From: Paenibacillus radicis (ex Xue et al. 2023)
Lineage (GTDB): Bacteria > Bacillota > Bacilli > Paenibacillales > NBRC-103111
Direction: 5' to 3'
NCBI RefSeq assembly: GCF_024722015.1
Contig: NZ_JANQBD010000004.1
Span: 124,001 to 188,000, forward strand
DNA: 64,000 nucleotides
Shown here: positions 1 through 8,882 of the stretch, in pieces
Layout: each line of letters begins with the position of its first letter
How positions within the stretch are numbered: position 1 is the first letter of the stretch
Notes under the pieces: generated by a model
What the model saw: the letters and a program-made list of their open reading frames with translations, nothing else
Database searches by the model: none
Told to the model about the DNA's origin: nothing
Position numbers and translations under genes: made by a program

Positions 1-1
1 A

Positions 2-961
2 TTTTCGATCCTTTTTCTAATATGCTTGCTGCTCATTAGTATTAAGGACATGCTGAACCTGGTACTTTTGACCTTCCTGATAGCATTTATTATGAGCAGT
101 ATTCAAAGGTTTTTAACGAGAAGGCTTAATAGATACGTCCAGATTAACAGCAAAGTCATTATCATACTTCTGTATGCTGCGATGATTTCCATATTGGTTT
201 ATGCGATCGTAAATTATTTACCGAAGGTCTTTGTTCAGATCATACATTTAAAAGAAATTTTAGTCGGATTAACGAATTTGCCTGCTCCTCAAGATGAGAT
301 TTCCCGATATGTATATAAAACTTTGAAGGATCTGAATTTACAAGCTTATGTGAAGCAAGCCTTCGAATATATTCTCAGGTTCAGCAACTGGGGTACAACC
401 TTTGTTCTGGCAACCATATTGAGCTTGTTCTTTATTCTGGAGAAGAATAGAATCTCTGCATTTACTTCCAAGCTTAAAACAAGCAAAGTTTCCTGGCTTT
501 ATGAAGAGCTTGAATATTTCGGCAATAAATTCATTCTGTCCTTCGGGAAAGTTATCGAAGCTCAAATTCTTATTGCTCTGTTCAACACTATATTGACCGT
601 GATCGGGTTATGGATTCTTGGCTTCCCGTACCTGTTTGCTCTAGCTCTTATGATCTTCCTGCTTAGCTTGATACCCGTGGCAGGGTTCCTGATATCCTTA
701 ATTCCTTTATGTATTATCGGCTATAATGTAGGTGGTCATATGATGATCATCTATGTGGTTGTAATGATTGCGGTGCTTCATTTCCTGGAAGGGTACTTCT
801 TAAATCCGAAGCTGATGTCTTCCAAAATGAATCTCCCTATGTTCTATACGTTCATAGTTCTTATTTTCTCACAGCATTATTTCGGCACATGGGGCTTGAT
901 CGTAGGCATTCCCGTGTTCGTGTTTATATTGGATATTCTCGATGTGGATACCTCAACTTAA
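2..961 (+). CDS. AI-2E family transporter, 5' end outside the window
   Basis: The reading frame is open from the first codon of the window (TTT at 2) to TAA at 959-961, so the true start lies upstream; TTG at 26 is only the first start-like codon. The visible part is very hydrophobic, with several membrane helices and a closing run containing FLEGYFLNPKLM and GLIVGIPVFVFILDIL. This is the layout of the AI-2E/YdbI/TqsA exporter-like family (usually about 350 residues, eight helices). The family includes autoinducer-2 exporters and Na+/H+ antiporters, so the substrate cannot be assigned. A terminator follows. Confidence 0.8.
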   Translation, partial: FSILFLICLLLISIKDMLNLVLLTFLIAFIMSSIQRFLTRRLNRYVQINSKVIIILLYAAMISILVYAIVNYLPKVFVQIIHLKEILVGLTNLPAPQDEISRYVYKTLKDLNLQAYVKQAFEYILRFSNWGTTFVLATILSLFFILEKNRISAFTSKLKTSKVSWLYEELEYFGNKFILSFGKVIEAQILIALFNTILTVIGLWILGFPYLFALALMIFLLSLIPVAGFLISLIPLCIIGYNVGGHMMIIYVVVMIAVLHFLEGYFLNPKLMSSKMNLPMFYTFIVLIFSQHYFGTWGLIVGIPVFVFILDILDVDTST

Positions 962-1031
962 AATGAGATAGTAATGAACCGCGGCAAACCGCCCAAGTGG
1001 TGTTTAAGCAGTCAGAATTCGACAAATTCAC

Positions 1032-1072
1032 AAGTCCTCCATCCGAGTAATAGCTCAGAAGGAGGGCTTTTT
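1032..1072 (+). terminator. Rho-independent terminator after the AI-2E gene
   Basis: AAGTCCTCC (1032-1040) pairs with GGAGGGCTT (1061-1069) with one G-U pair and is followed by a T run. It closes the first gene's transcript before the metallophosphoesterase. Confidence 0.75.
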
Positions 1073-1229
1073 ACTGCGATTACCGAACGGGGATCAGCCG
1101 AGGGATCAGCACTGCATCCTGACCGTCGTATAGCAGCTTGAAGCGTGGTAGTGTGTCGGTTAATCTTAGACTTTGGCCGTCACTAATGGTAAATTTAAAC
1201 TTATTAATAACAAGAAGGAGCTGAGCTGT

Positions 1230-1952
1230 ATGAAGATTGCTTTTATATCCGATATCCATGGGAATGCACATGCATTGGAAAAGGTGCTAATAGATATTAA
1301 TAAAAAGAATGTGGATAAAATGTATGTGATGGGAGATTTATGTTACCGCGGCCCGGAACCGAAAAGATCTATTGAATTGATTCGTTCCTTGAATGCTGAT
1401 GTAATTAAGGGCAATGCAGACGAGTGGGTCGTTCGCGGTGTCCAGAAGGGCGAGGTTGCAGATTCCGCTTTGGAAATGATGAATCGTGAACGGGATTGGA
1501 CTGTATCTAAACTAGATCCAACCGATATCGACTATTTGTCCAAGCTGCCTACAGAAATTAACGTTACAATAGAGGGCCTGCCCCTGCATCTTTTTCATGC
1601 TACACCGGATAGCTTGTTTGATATTGTGCCTCCGGATGCTGATAATGAAACGGTTAGTTCCAGGCTGATGTCATCCAAGGACGCGCAAATGTACATATAT
1701 GCTCATATTCACAAACCATATATCAGGTATATCAATGGTAAAGTGATCATGAATACAGGGAGCGTCGGGCTGCCCTTTGACAGTACGGCAATGGCTTCCT
1801 ACGCTACTTTGGAGATAACGGAAGGGGCTATCACAACCGCTATTGAACGGGTAAGCTTTGATATTGAAGAGGTTGTCCGGCAATATGAGGCTTCGAGCTA
1901 CCCCAATGCGGAAATGATGACCAGGGTTCTTAGGAACGCTAGAGTTAATTAA
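1230..1952 (+). CDS. metallophosphoesterase, YfcE/MJ0936-like
   Basis: A 240-residue calcineurin-like phosphoesterase. The metal-binding blocks are visible in order: DIHGN near residue 8, GDLCYRGPEP near 40, GNADEW near 65, HATPD near 120, and the HIHKPY plus NTGSVGLP pair near 165-185. This matches the small YfcE/MJ0936 group, which hydrolyses phosphomonoesters or diesters; the natural substrate is not predictable. The start is ATG 1230, preceded by AAGGAG at 1215-1220. The longer frame from 1173 adds residues without a ribosome binding site. Confidence 0.85.
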   Translation: MKIAFISDIHGNAHALEKVLIDINKKNVDKMYVMGDLCYRGPEPKRSIELIRSLNADVIKGNADEWVVRGVQKGEVADSALEMMNRERDWTVSKLDPTDIDYLSKLPTEINVTIEGLPLHLFHATPDSLFDIVPPDADNETVSSRLMSSKDAQMYIYAHIHKPYIRYINGKVIMNTGSVGLPFDSTAMASYATLEITEGAITTAIERVSFDIEEVVRQYEASSYPNAEMMTRVLRNARVN

Positions 1953-1981
1953 AGAAATCAAGCAGGGAACAAGGAGGAGCT

Positions 1982-2455
1982 ATGTCAACGAAAACGAATG
2001 CCTGCCGAATTTTAGATTCATCTCAGACGGAGTATACATTGCATGAATATGAGTGGAGTGAGGACCAGCTTGATGCTTTTACAGTTGCTGATAAAGTAGG
2101 ATTGCCGGTGAATCATCTATATAAAACGCTTGTATTACGTGGAGACAAAACCGGAATTATTATGGCGTGTATTCCCGGGGACAAAGAGCTGAACTTGAAG
2201 GGACTCGCTCAAGTGAGCGGCAATAAGAAGGTCGAGATGGTTCAGGTAAAAGAAATTCAAGCATTGACCGGTTATATTCGCGGTGGAGTGTCGCCACTTG
2301 GGGTTAAGAAGAAATATCCCTTTTATATGGATCTAACGGTTACTACAGTTAATCCAGTCAGCATAAGCGCAGGTCGCCGTGGACTTCAAATATTTCTCGA
2401 TGGCAAAGATTTGGCAGCCGTCTCTGAAGCTGTTTTAGCTGATATTACTCTGTAG
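1982..2455 (+). CDS. ybaK: Cys-tRNA(Pro)/Cys-tRNA(Cys) deacylase, YbaK/EbsC family
   Basis: 157 residues, the normal size for YbaK. The protein has the family pattern: an N-terminal YTLHEYEW segment, a conserved lysine in LYKTLVLRG, and the GGVSPLGVKKKYP loop in the C-terminal half. YbaK proteins edit mischarged Cys-tRNA(Pro) in trans, in the cytoplasm. The start is ATG 1982 behind AAGGAGGAG. It lies 29 bp downstream of the phosphoesterase and may be cotranscribed with it. Confidence 0.88.
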   Translation: MSTKTNACRILDSSQTEYTLHEYEWSEDQLDAFTVADKVGLPVNHLYKTLVLRGDKTGIIMACIPGDKELNLKGLAQVSGNKKVEMVQVKEIQALTGYIRGGVSPLGVKKKYPFYMDLTVTTVNPVSISAGRRGLQIFLDGKDLAAVSEAVLADITL

Positions 2456-2493
2456 ATTAGCAATGAAATGATGAACGATAAGGAGACTGTACA

Positions 2494-2727
2494 TTGGATT
2501 TTTCCAGCAAGCTTAAGGAGCTGCGGCAGCAGCGGGATATTTCATTGCGGAAATTAGGAGAAAAGGCCAGCATTAGTTATTCGATCCTTAATTCAATAGA
2601 GAATGGCCGATTCCAACCCTCCAAAGAAATTGTAATATCATTAGCGTATGCATTAAGAGTAGAAAATGTAGAAGAGCTGTTAGTCCTTGCAGGTTACCCT
2701 ACAACTAGTAGCACAGATAGTGAATGA
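2494..2727 (+). CDS. small XRE-family HTH regulator
   Basis: 77 residues consisting of one Cro/C1-type helix-turn-helix domain: KLKELRQQRDISLRKLGEK, then SYSILNSIENGRFQPSKE, the recognition-helix region. It starts with TTG 2494 behind AAGGAG. The size allows only the DNA-binding domain and a short tail, as in small xenobiotic-response-type repressors. It lies between ybaK and yhfC in the same direction. The target is unknown. Confidence 0.8.
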   Translation: MDFSSKLKELRQQRDISLRKLGEKASISYSILNSIENGRFQPSKEIVISLAYALRVENVEELLVLAGYPTTSSTDSE

Positions 2728-2778
2728 TATATTGCGAGGGTCTGCATTTGCCTAGCGTTATATAAGGAGTGAAAACAA

Positions 2779-3552
2779 ATGGTGAGTCAGGGTTCCATCA
2801 CGGCCATGATCGTGCAGGTCATTCTGGGAGTTCTCATTCCCGTGGCGCTTGTGTTATATTTTCGCAGGACTACTGGTATTTCTTATCGTGCGATAGGTGT
2901 TGGGATACTCGTTTTTTTCATCTTTTCGCAGGTTTTGGAAAAAGGTATGCATTATTATGTATTATCCTTTAATAAATCGACGGCAGCTTGGTTCAAAAAT
3001 CCTTGGCTGTTTGCTCTTTATGGGGGGCTTGCCGCAGGTATATTTGAAGAGGTAGGACGGTGGCTTGGCTTCACTTTTCTTCTGAAAAACCGGCAGCAGC
3101 GCAAGGACGGCATCTCCTTGGGAATCGGTCATGGAGGCATTGAAGCTTTCCTGATAGCCATCGTTTCCGGTGTACAGGGAATAATCTTTGCAACAATGAT
3201 TAATGCGGGTAAGCTTGAGGAGTCACTTGGAGCAGGTTTGCCGCCGGAGCAGATAGCTGAACTCAAGAACCGTTTGATCCAAACTGCGCAAAGTGAATTT
3301 TGGTTGGGAGGACTGGAGCGTATCCCGGCAATATTCATGCAAATTGCGTTCTCTCTAATTGTATTGTATGGCGTTCGCAATCGTAAGGTTGTATATTTAC
3401 TTTATGCGATTCTGCTTCATGCCCTTGTTGACTTTGCACCTGCCATGTATCAAGCTCATTTCTTATCATTGTGGGTGGCTGAGGCTGTAATATGGATATT
3501 GGGTATTGGGGCAATAGTGGTGATTGTGAAGTCGAAGAAATGGTTTGCGTAA
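2779..3552 (+). CDS. YhfC family intramembrane protease
   Basis: 257 residues with about seven hydrophobic segments. The sequence GIFEEVGRWLGF carries the EExxR motif of YhfC-family proteins, which are related to CPBP/Rce1 glutamic intramembrane proteases. A second signature, GIGHGGIEA, follows about 35 residues later. The likely role is cleavage of a substrate within the membrane; the substrate is unknown. The start is ATG 2779 behind AAGGAG at 2764-2769. A terminator follows at 3559-3595. Confidence 0.8.
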   Translation: MVSQGSITAMIVQVILGVLIPVALVLYFRRTTGISYRAIGVGILVFFIFSQVLEKGMHYYVLSFNKSTAAWFKNPWLFALYGGLAAGIFEEVGRWLGFTFLLKNRQQRKDGISLGIGHGGIEAFLIAIVSGVQGIIFATMINAGKLEESLGAGLPPEQIAELKNRLIQTAQSEFWLGGLERIPAIFMQIAFSLIVLYGVRNRKVVYLLYAILLHALVDFAPAMYQAHFLSLWVAEAVIWILGIGAIVVIVKSKKWFA

Positions 3553-3558
3553 ATAAAG

Positions 3559-3595
3559 AGGGATTGTCTCAGCGTATGAGGCAGTTCCTTTTTTT
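3559..3595 (+). terminator. terminator after yhfC
   Basis: AGGGATTGTCTC (3559-3570) pairs with GAGGCAGTTCCT (3578-3589), a 12-bp stem with wobble pairs, followed by seven T residues. Confidence 0.8.
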
Positions 3596-3607
3596 GTAAT
3601 TTTATTA

Positions 3608-3636
3608 TTGACATACCATAATGTAAGCGATATCAT
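3608..3636 (+). promoter_or_regulatory. sigma-A promoter of the sugar-acid operon with overlapping cre-like site
   Basis: TTGACA (3608-3613) and TATCAT (3631-3636) are separated by 17 bp, a near-consensus vegetative promoter. TGTAAGCGATATCA (3622-3635) overlaps the -10 box and matches the CcpA cre consensus TGWAARCGYTWNCW at all but one position, which suggests carbon catabolite repression. Confidence 0.7.
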
Positions 3637-3651
3637 TTGTTTATCGAACGA

Positions 3652-3669
3652 AGTTCGCATATGCGAACT
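3652..3669 (+). promoter_or_regulatory. palindromic operator of the sugar-acid operon
   Basis: AGTTCGCATATGCGAACT is a perfect 18-bp palindrome placed just downstream of the -10 box. A further CGAAC half-site at 3645-3649 makes a second inverted pair with GTTCG. The IclR-family gene at the end of this operon is the obvious candidate ligand-responsive regulator. Confidence 0.6.
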
Positions 3670-3696
3670 ACAAAAAATGGAAGGTGGCGCAGCCAG

Positions 3697-4830
3697 TTGC
3701 GAATTACAAAATTAGAATTATTTCATGTTAAGCCAAGATGGCTCTTTTTGAAGGTTCACACCGATGAAGGGATAACAGGCTATGGAGAACCGATTGTTGA
3801 GGGCAGGGCCAAGACGGTTGAGGCGGCAATCCGGGAGCTGGAATCTTATTTGATCGGACAGGATCCTTTAAGAATTGAACATCATTGGCAGGTGATGTAC
3901 CGTGGGACTTTTTATCGTGGAGGTCCGATTCTGGTAAGCGCAATAAGCGGTATTGAACAAGCGTTATGGGATATCAAAGGGAAATACTACAACATTCCGG
4001 TGTATGAAATGCTTGGGGGTGCTTGTCGGCATAAAATTCGTATGTATAGCCATTGCTCGGGAGATACGCCTGAGGAAATTGCCAAAAATGCGGTTAAGAA
4101 ACAACAGCAAGGCTTTACTGCTATCAAAATCGGCATTGATCCCCCGGTGCTGAACGTAGATAGCTTAGCATTCGTCGAAAGCCAAGTAGCCAAATTGGCG
4201 GCAATTCGCGCTGCGGTTGGTAAAGAAATGGATATCGCCATTGATTTCCACGGTAGAGTGAGTCCAGCCATGTCAATCCGACTTGCACGGGAGTTTGAGC
4301 CTTATTATCCGATGTTTATTGAGGAGCCATGCCTGCCTGAGAATGTGGATACTATGGTGAGGGTTGCACAATCAACGTCTATTCCTATTGCATCGGGAGA
4401 GCGGTTGTTTACACGCTGGGGCTTCAGAGAAGTGTTGGAGAAGCAGGCGATCGCCATTGTACAGCCAGACCTGTGCCATGCGGGCGGAATTCTGGAAGCT
4501 AAGAAAATAGCGGCCATGGCAGAGGTGTATTACGGCTCCATCGCTCCTCATAATCCACTCGGGCCGATCTCATTGGCATCTTGTCTACAGCTGGATGCAT
4601 GCACGCCTAATTTCTTGATTCAGGAGCATCCTTCTCTCCATGAGAAATGGGATTTGGGCGCGGGCTATCTTAAGAAACCTTTTGTTATAGAAGACGGTTA
4701 TATCAAGCTGCCGGAAGGTCCAGGCTTAGGCATCGAAATTGTAGAAGAATCACTGGTGGAGAGGGCTTACCCTGGTGATTGGGATACTCCGAGATTGTAT
4801 CACGAGGACGGCTCTTACGCAGAATGGTGA
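3697..4830 (+). CDS. dgoD: DgoD-like sugar-acid dehydratase (enolase superfamily)
   Basis: 377 residues from TTG 3697, preceded by GGAAGGTGG (3679-3687). The resulting start MRITKLELFHVKPRWLFLKV matches the usual beginning of D-galactonate dehydratases, so the longer frames from 3637 or 3661 are rejected; 3661 lies inside the operator. Visible signatures are DFHGRV, FIEEPCLPEN, GERLFTRWGF, QPDLCHAGG and APHNPLGP, the metal- and acid/base-bearing blocks of the mandelate racemase subgroup. The expected reaction is dehydration of a galactonate-type sugar acid to a 2-keto-3-deoxy acid. Neighbours are an ABC importer and an IclR regulator, consistent with uptake and catabolism of a sugar acid. Specificity within the subgroup is not certain. 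Confidence 0.8.
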   Translation: MRITKLELFHVKPRWLFLKVHTDEGITGYGEPIVEGRAKTVEAAIRELESYLIGQDPLRIEHHWQVMYRGTFYRGGPILVSAISGIEQALWDIKGKYYNIPVYEMLGGACRHKIRMYSHCSGDTPEEIAKNAVKKQQQGFTAIKIGIDPPVLNVDSLAFVESQVAKLAAIRAAVGKEMDIAIDFHGRVSPAMSIRLAREFEPYYPMFIEEPCLPENVDTMVRVAQSTSIPIASGERLFTRWGFREVLEKQAIAIVQPDLCHAGGILEAKKIAAMAEVYYGSIAPHNPLGPISLASCLQLDACTPNFLIQEHPSLHEKWDLGAGYLKKPFVIEDGYIKLPEGPGLGIEIVEESLVERAYPGDWDTPRLYHEDGSYAEW

Positions 4831-4915
4831 GCCTTAGAAGTTATGCAGCGAGTGGTTGAGCCATAGGTGGAATGTGAGTGTGCTGAAGCTCTATAAAAAT
4901 TTGGGAGGTCCGATT

Positions 4916-6298
4916 ATGCTTATTAAAATGTCAAAGCTGCACGCAGTAGTTACGAGTACCTTGTTATCGCTCAGCTTGCTTCTAACGGCTTGCAGTGGAG
5001 GCGGTACGGGTGCTGGAGCGGGCGGTGCGGTACCCGCGAGCGATAAGGGGAGCGGTAGTTCAACAACTCCAGCGGCAACAGCAACTGGTAACGATGCTTC
5101 CAAAAACGAGCCTATCACACTCACTATCGTCTCAACCACTATTCTGGAAAAACCGGAAGCAACCGTTGAACAAGCAATTGCTGATGAATTTATGAAGCAG
5201 CATCCGAATGTGAAAATTCAGTTTGTCGGCGTGCCGATGAATGATTTGTTTGCTAAGCTGACCACGATGGCAACAGGCAAGCAGCTTCCGGACATTTTCA
5301 CAAACACACCCGATTTCGTAGCTAAGGCTGAAGAAATGGGTATTACAGCAGATATGTCCAAATTATTGGGTGATGATTTTTTGAAAGGCTTTTATCCATC
5401 TAATCTTAAAGAAGCAACGTTCAAAGATAAGCTGCAGTTTATGCCTTGGTTTACAGCTCCCACAGCTCTATTATACCGGGCCGACTGGTTTCAGGAAAAA
5501 GGCTTGAAGCCTCCAACTACATGGGATGAATTCAGGGATGCTGCGAAAGCGTTAACAGAACCCGGTAAACGTTGGGGTTTTGCATTGGTTGGCTCGAAAA
5601 ATGGATCGGGTGCGGGACGGTTCATGCACATTCTTCGTTCCTATGGGGTAGAAGAGCTGCGTGAAGAGAATGGGAAGTGGGTGACGGATATGGATAAACC
5701 ACAGGCCATTGAAGCGCTGAAAATGTTCGGCGAGCTGTACACGAAGGATAAAGTAGCTCCTCCTGGGCCTACTCAAGTAAGCTATGCAGAAGCGGTAACC
5801 TTGATGGCTACGGAAAAAACGGGGATGATCGTGACAGGTCCGCATTCTACGGGAGCCATTTATGCGCAGAATCCTAATTTGAAAGGGAAATTAGGCTCGG
5901 TCCCGCTTCCAAAGGCGGCTAATGGAGGGAAGCATGTCACTACATTAGGGGAACTTGGCTTCTCCATCTCCAGCGGCTCGAAGAATCAAAAGATGGCTGT
6001 AGAATATTTGAAATTTCTTGTTTCCAAGGACAATGCGGTTAAATTCAACGAAACGACAGGACGTATGCCGACAAGAACGGAAGCTGGAGATTTGGTGAAA
6101 AGCAGCGCAACGTTTGCCGGGTTTGTTCAAGCGCTGGAATATGTAGTTAACTTCCCGCAGGTGCCTTATTTGCCGAAAGTTCAAGATATACTGGGCGAGG
6201 CTTATCAGGCTCTGCTTACCGAACAAGCGACGCCTGAAGCTGCTGCCAAGAAAGCGGCACAAGCCATCCGTGACGAAATCCAGAAAAGCTCCAAATAA
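4916..6298 (+). CDS. sugar ABC transporter substrate-binding lipoprotein
   Basis: 460 residues from ATG 4916 behind GGGAGG. The N-terminus is a lipoprotein signal ending in LSLLLTAC, with Cys near residue 26, followed by a Gly/Ala/Ser-rich linker. The body is a family-1 solute-binding protein (LTEPGKRWGFALVG, SYAEAVTLMATEKTGM). It should capture a carbohydrate or sugar acid outside the membrane for the two permeases that follow. The ATPase is not in this operon, so a shared MsmX-type ATPase is expected. A 9-bp stem-loop follows the gene, as is often seen after highly expressed binding-protein genes. Confidence 0.88.
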   Translation: MLIKMSKLHAVVTSTLLSLSLLLTACSGGGTGAGAGGAVPASDKGSGSSTTPAATATGNDASKNEPITLTIVSTTILEKPEATVEQAIADEFMKQHPNVKIQFVGVPMNDLFAKLTTMATGKQLPDIFTNTPDFVAKAEEMGITADMSKLLGDDFLKGFYPSNLKEATFKDKLQFMPWFTAPTALLYRADWFQEKGLKPPTTWDEFRDAAKALTEPGKRWGFALVGSKNGSGAGRFMHILRSYGVEELREENGKWVTDMDKPQAIEALKMFGELYTKDKVAPPGPTQVSYAEAVTLMATEKTGMIVTGPHSTGAIYAQNPNLKGKLGSVPLPKAANGGKHVTTLGELGFSISSGSKNQKMAVEYLKFLVSKDNAVKFNETTGRMPTRTEAGDLVKSSATFAGFVQALEYVVNFPQVPYLPKVQDILGEAYQALLTEQATPEAAAKKAAQAIRDEIQKSSK

Positions 6299-6306
6299 CT
6301 TTGCCA

Positions 6307-6342
6307 GAGGGGAAAACCGCCTGTTCAAGGACATTTCCCCTC
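6307..6342 (+). promoter_or_regulatory. intercistronic stem-loop between binding protein and permease
   Basis: GAGGGGAAA (6307-6315) and TTTCCCCTC (6334-6342) form a perfect 9-bp stem with an 18-nt loop and no T run. It is probably an RNA stability element limiting 3' decay of the binding-protein message. The right arm could also pair with the G-rich ribosome binding site at 6357-6364 of the next gene. Confidence 0.6.
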
Positions 6343-6370
6343 AACCACCAACGGTCAAGGGGGGATTTCC

Positions 6371-7249
6371 CTGAAACGGCATACCTTACGGGGCGAATGG
6401 GCGGGGTTATATTTTGCGCTGCCTGCTATACTGATCATGCTTGCTCTTATTGCTTATCCGCTCGTATATGGAATGGTCATCAGTTTATATGACACCAATC
6501 TGCTCAATAAATACGACTTCAAATGGCTGACCAATTATAAAGATGTATTAACGGATCCCGGGTTTCTGAAAAAACTGTATATCACCTTGAAATTTACCGT
6601 GCTTGTGGTTGCAGGCAATTTTATAGTCGGCTTTGTTCTGGCCATACTGTTAAGTATGAATATCAAAGGAAGGGCTGTATTTCGGGCCATTCTAGTGCTG
6701 CCGTGGCTGTTCCCCGAGGTTGTCGTTGCCCTAATATGGAAGTGGCTATATAATCCTCTGTATGGGTTAATCAATTACTACCTGATGGAATTTCATTGGG
6801 TCAAGGAGCCCTTGGATTTGTTAGGTAATCCTAATCTCGCATTGTTCAGCGTTGCTATTCCTGCGATCTGGAAGGGCTTCCCGCTTGTACTTGTTATGAT
6901 TATGGCGGGACTGCAGTCCATCTCACAGGATCTGTATGAAGCGGCGGAGATTGATGGTGCCAATGCCTGGCAATCGATTCGTAATGTCATGATACCCGGG
7001 CTTATGCCCGTGCTGTTGGTTACTCTCATCCTGGAGACAATCTGGTGGTTCAAGCATTTTACAATTATTTATTTGCTCACATCAGGCGGTCCGGTTGACG
7101 CGACCAGTGTGCTCAGCATCGATATTTTTAAACAGGCCTTCGAGCAGTTCCAGTTCGGCCGTGCATCAGCAACAGCTGTTCTTGTTTTCATTATTTGCTT
7201 ATTGATTAGCTACTTGTACAGGAGGCTGCTAAGAGATGATGACAAATAG
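6371..7249 (+). CDS. ABC transporter permease, MalF type
   Basis: Binding-protein-dependent permease with six predicted helices and the EAA loop YEAAEIDGANAWQSIRNVMIPG. The first ATG in frame is 6437, but the frame upstream encodes the expected first helix: KRHTLRGEWAGLYFALPAIL precedes that ATG. The only start-like codon with a proper ribosome binding site (AAGGGGGG at 6357-6364) is CTG at 6371, giving 293 residues. I therefore propose a CTG start; ATT at 6365 or the shorter ATG cannot be excluded. It overlaps the next permease by 14 bp. Confidence 0.8.
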   Translation: MKRHTLRGEWAGLYFALPAILIMLALIAYPLVYGMVISLYDTNLLNKYDFKWLTNYKDVLTDPGFLKKLYITLKFTVLVVAGNFIVGFVLAILLSMNIKGRAVFRAILVLPWLFPEVVVALIWKWLYNPLYGLINYYLMEFHWVKEPLDLLGNPNLALFSVAIPAIWKGFPLVLVMIMAGLQSISQDLYEAAEIDGANAWQSIRNVMIPGLMPVLLVTLILETIWWFKHFTIIYLLTSGGPVDATSVLSIDIFKQAFEQFQFGRASATAVLVFIICLLISYLYRRLLRDDDK

Positions 7250-8078
7250 GAAACCCAATACGATGCTGATGGCGATCATCTATGCGATTCTGATTGTTGC
7301 CTGCTTACTTATTATTGTTCCGGTACTGTGGATGGTTTCGACTTCATTGAAAGCGGAAAGCGATATTTTCTCCATCCCTCCAAGATGGCTGCCTGAGAAG
7401 GTGACATTCGCGGCTTTCACAAGGCTATGGACGGATTATCCGTTCAGCAGTTACTTCTACAATAGTCTGGTTTCCGTTGCTTTTGCTACGGTGCTGTCGC
7501 TGTTCTTCTCAACATTAGCCGGGTTTGGGGCATCGAGGTTTCATTTTAGAGGAAAAGGCGCCTTTTTAACCTTCTTACTGGTTACTCAGATGTTTCCTTC
7601 TATCATGCTGCTCATTCCTTTTTACAAAATTATGTCGATGATTGGACTGCTGGATTCCTTGGCCGGGTTGGTGCTCACCTATATCTCGTTTACGATTCCG
7701 TTCTGCTCCTGGATGATGATGGGGTATTTTAATACCATTTCCAAGGAGATTGACGACGCTGCTGCTATTGACGGCTGCAGTAAGCTGCGTATTTTCTGGC
7801 AAATTATATTGCCCTTGACCTTGCCTGGGCTTGCAGCGACGGCTATTTATTCGTTTATTGCTGGCTGGAATGAGTATATTTTCGCCTTGGTGTTAATTAC
7901 GACGGAGACGAACAAAACGGTGCCTATTGGTATCGGACAGCTCATCGGACAATATAAAATTGTGTGGAACGATCTCATGGCCGCTTCTTTGGTAGCATCC
8001 GTTCCGTTGACGATTTTGTTCTTATTTATGCAGAAATATTTTATTTCGAGCTTGACTGCGGGAGCCGTGAAATCATAA
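7236..8078 (+). CDS. ABC transporter permease, MalG type
   Basis: 280 residues, six predicted helices, with the EAA-loop region EIDDAAAIDGCSKLRIFWQI. The start is ATG 7236 behind AGGAGG; the gene overlaps the previous permease, implying translational coupling. It completes the membrane channel of the sugar-acid importer. Its stop codon abuts the IclR start directly. Confidence 0.88.
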   Translation: MMTNRKPNTMLMAIIYAILIVACLLIIVPVLWMVSTSLKAESDIFSIPPRWLPEKVTFAAFTRLWTDYPFSSYFYNSLVSVAFATVLSLFFSTLAGFGASRFHFRGKGAFLTFLLVTQMFPSIMLLIPFYKIMSMIGLLDSLAGLVLTYISFTIPFCSWMMMGYFNTISKEIDDAAAIDGCSKLRIFWQIILPLTLPGLAATAIYSFIAGWNEYIFALVLITTETNKTVPIGIGQLIGQYKIVWNDLMAASLVASVPLTILFLFMQKYFISSLTAGAVKS

Positions 8079-8882
8079 ATGATCAAAGAAAACAAATCTG
8101 CAGCACGAACCATAGACCTGCTTTGTCTGATACAAAGTCGAAATGCCCCGCTGACGTTAACGGAAATCTGCGATGGCTTGGACATCCCCAAGAGCAGTGC
8201 TTTCGAGCTGGTGCAGACGTTAACGAGTAAAGGCTTTTTGGAAGTCGATGATGAGCGTCTTAAGACATATAAGCTTGGTTTGAAACTGTACCAGGTTGGA
8301 GTTTCCTACTTGACTGGAAGTGATCTTCACCGAATTGCCCGTCCGATTATGCAGCAGCTGGCCGATGAGCATGGGGCAACCGCTCTACTCGGGATGGAGG
8401 ATAACGGCGGCTTGGTTTATCTGGATCAAGTAGAGCCACTAACTTCCGTAAGAACGAGGACGCAGCTCGGCTCCAGAGCCCCCATGCATAGCACAGGCTT
8501 AGGTAAAGCTCTTCTGGCAGCTTATTCAGATGCAAGGATAAAGCAAATTACTGGAGGGGGAGCGTTGCTTCCCCAAACGGAATTTTCCATTACAAAGTTT
8601 GACGCGCTGATGGTCGAATTGGATCATACAAGGGCAAGAGGTTATTCTATTGATAACCGAGAGAATGACTGTGATGTTATCAGCGTATCGGCTGCCATTT
8701 ACGATTGGACTCATAACGCTACGGCCGCGCTCGGTTTTGCCGCTTTATATGCTCAAACCGATGAGAACCGTATCATTACTCTCGGGAAAAGCATTACAGA
8801 AGCTGCATTAACCGTATCGAGGAAACTGGGCTATGTGGGAACAAGGCTCTATGAGATAGATAAGGATGGTAAATTGGTATAG
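8079..8882 (+). CDS. IclR family transcriptional regulator
   Basis: 267 residues: an N-terminal winged helix (SAARTIDLLCLIQ, LTLTEICDGLDIPKSSAFEL) and a C-terminal effector-binding domain (SRAPMHSTGLGKALLAAY, RARGYSIDNRENDCDVISV). ATG 8079 follows the permease stop without a gap. As the last gene of the operon it most likely autoregulates at the palindrome 3652-3669 in response to the imported acid or its product. The last codons, encoding EIDKDGKLV, are the first unit of the tandem repeat that continues downstream. Confidence 0.88.
   Translation: MIKENKSAARTIDLLCLIQSRNAPLTLTEICDGLDIPKSSAFELVQTLTSKGFLEVDDERLKTYKLGLKLYQVGVSYLTGSDLHRIARPIMQQLADEHGATALLGMEDNGGLVYLDQVEPLTSVRTRTQLGSRAPMHSTGLGKALLAAYSDARIKQITGGGALLPQTEFSITKFDALMVELDHTRARGYSIDNRENDCDVISVSAAIYDWTHNATAALGFAALYAQTDENRIITLGKSITEAALTVSRKLGYVGTRLYEIDKDGKLV

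Noticed and set aside
1080-1271. 63-codon minus-strand frame upstream of the phosphoesterase
   Set aside because: It overlaps the real start of the phosphoesterase and has no start signal; its protein-like tail may be a remnant, but evidence is too thin.
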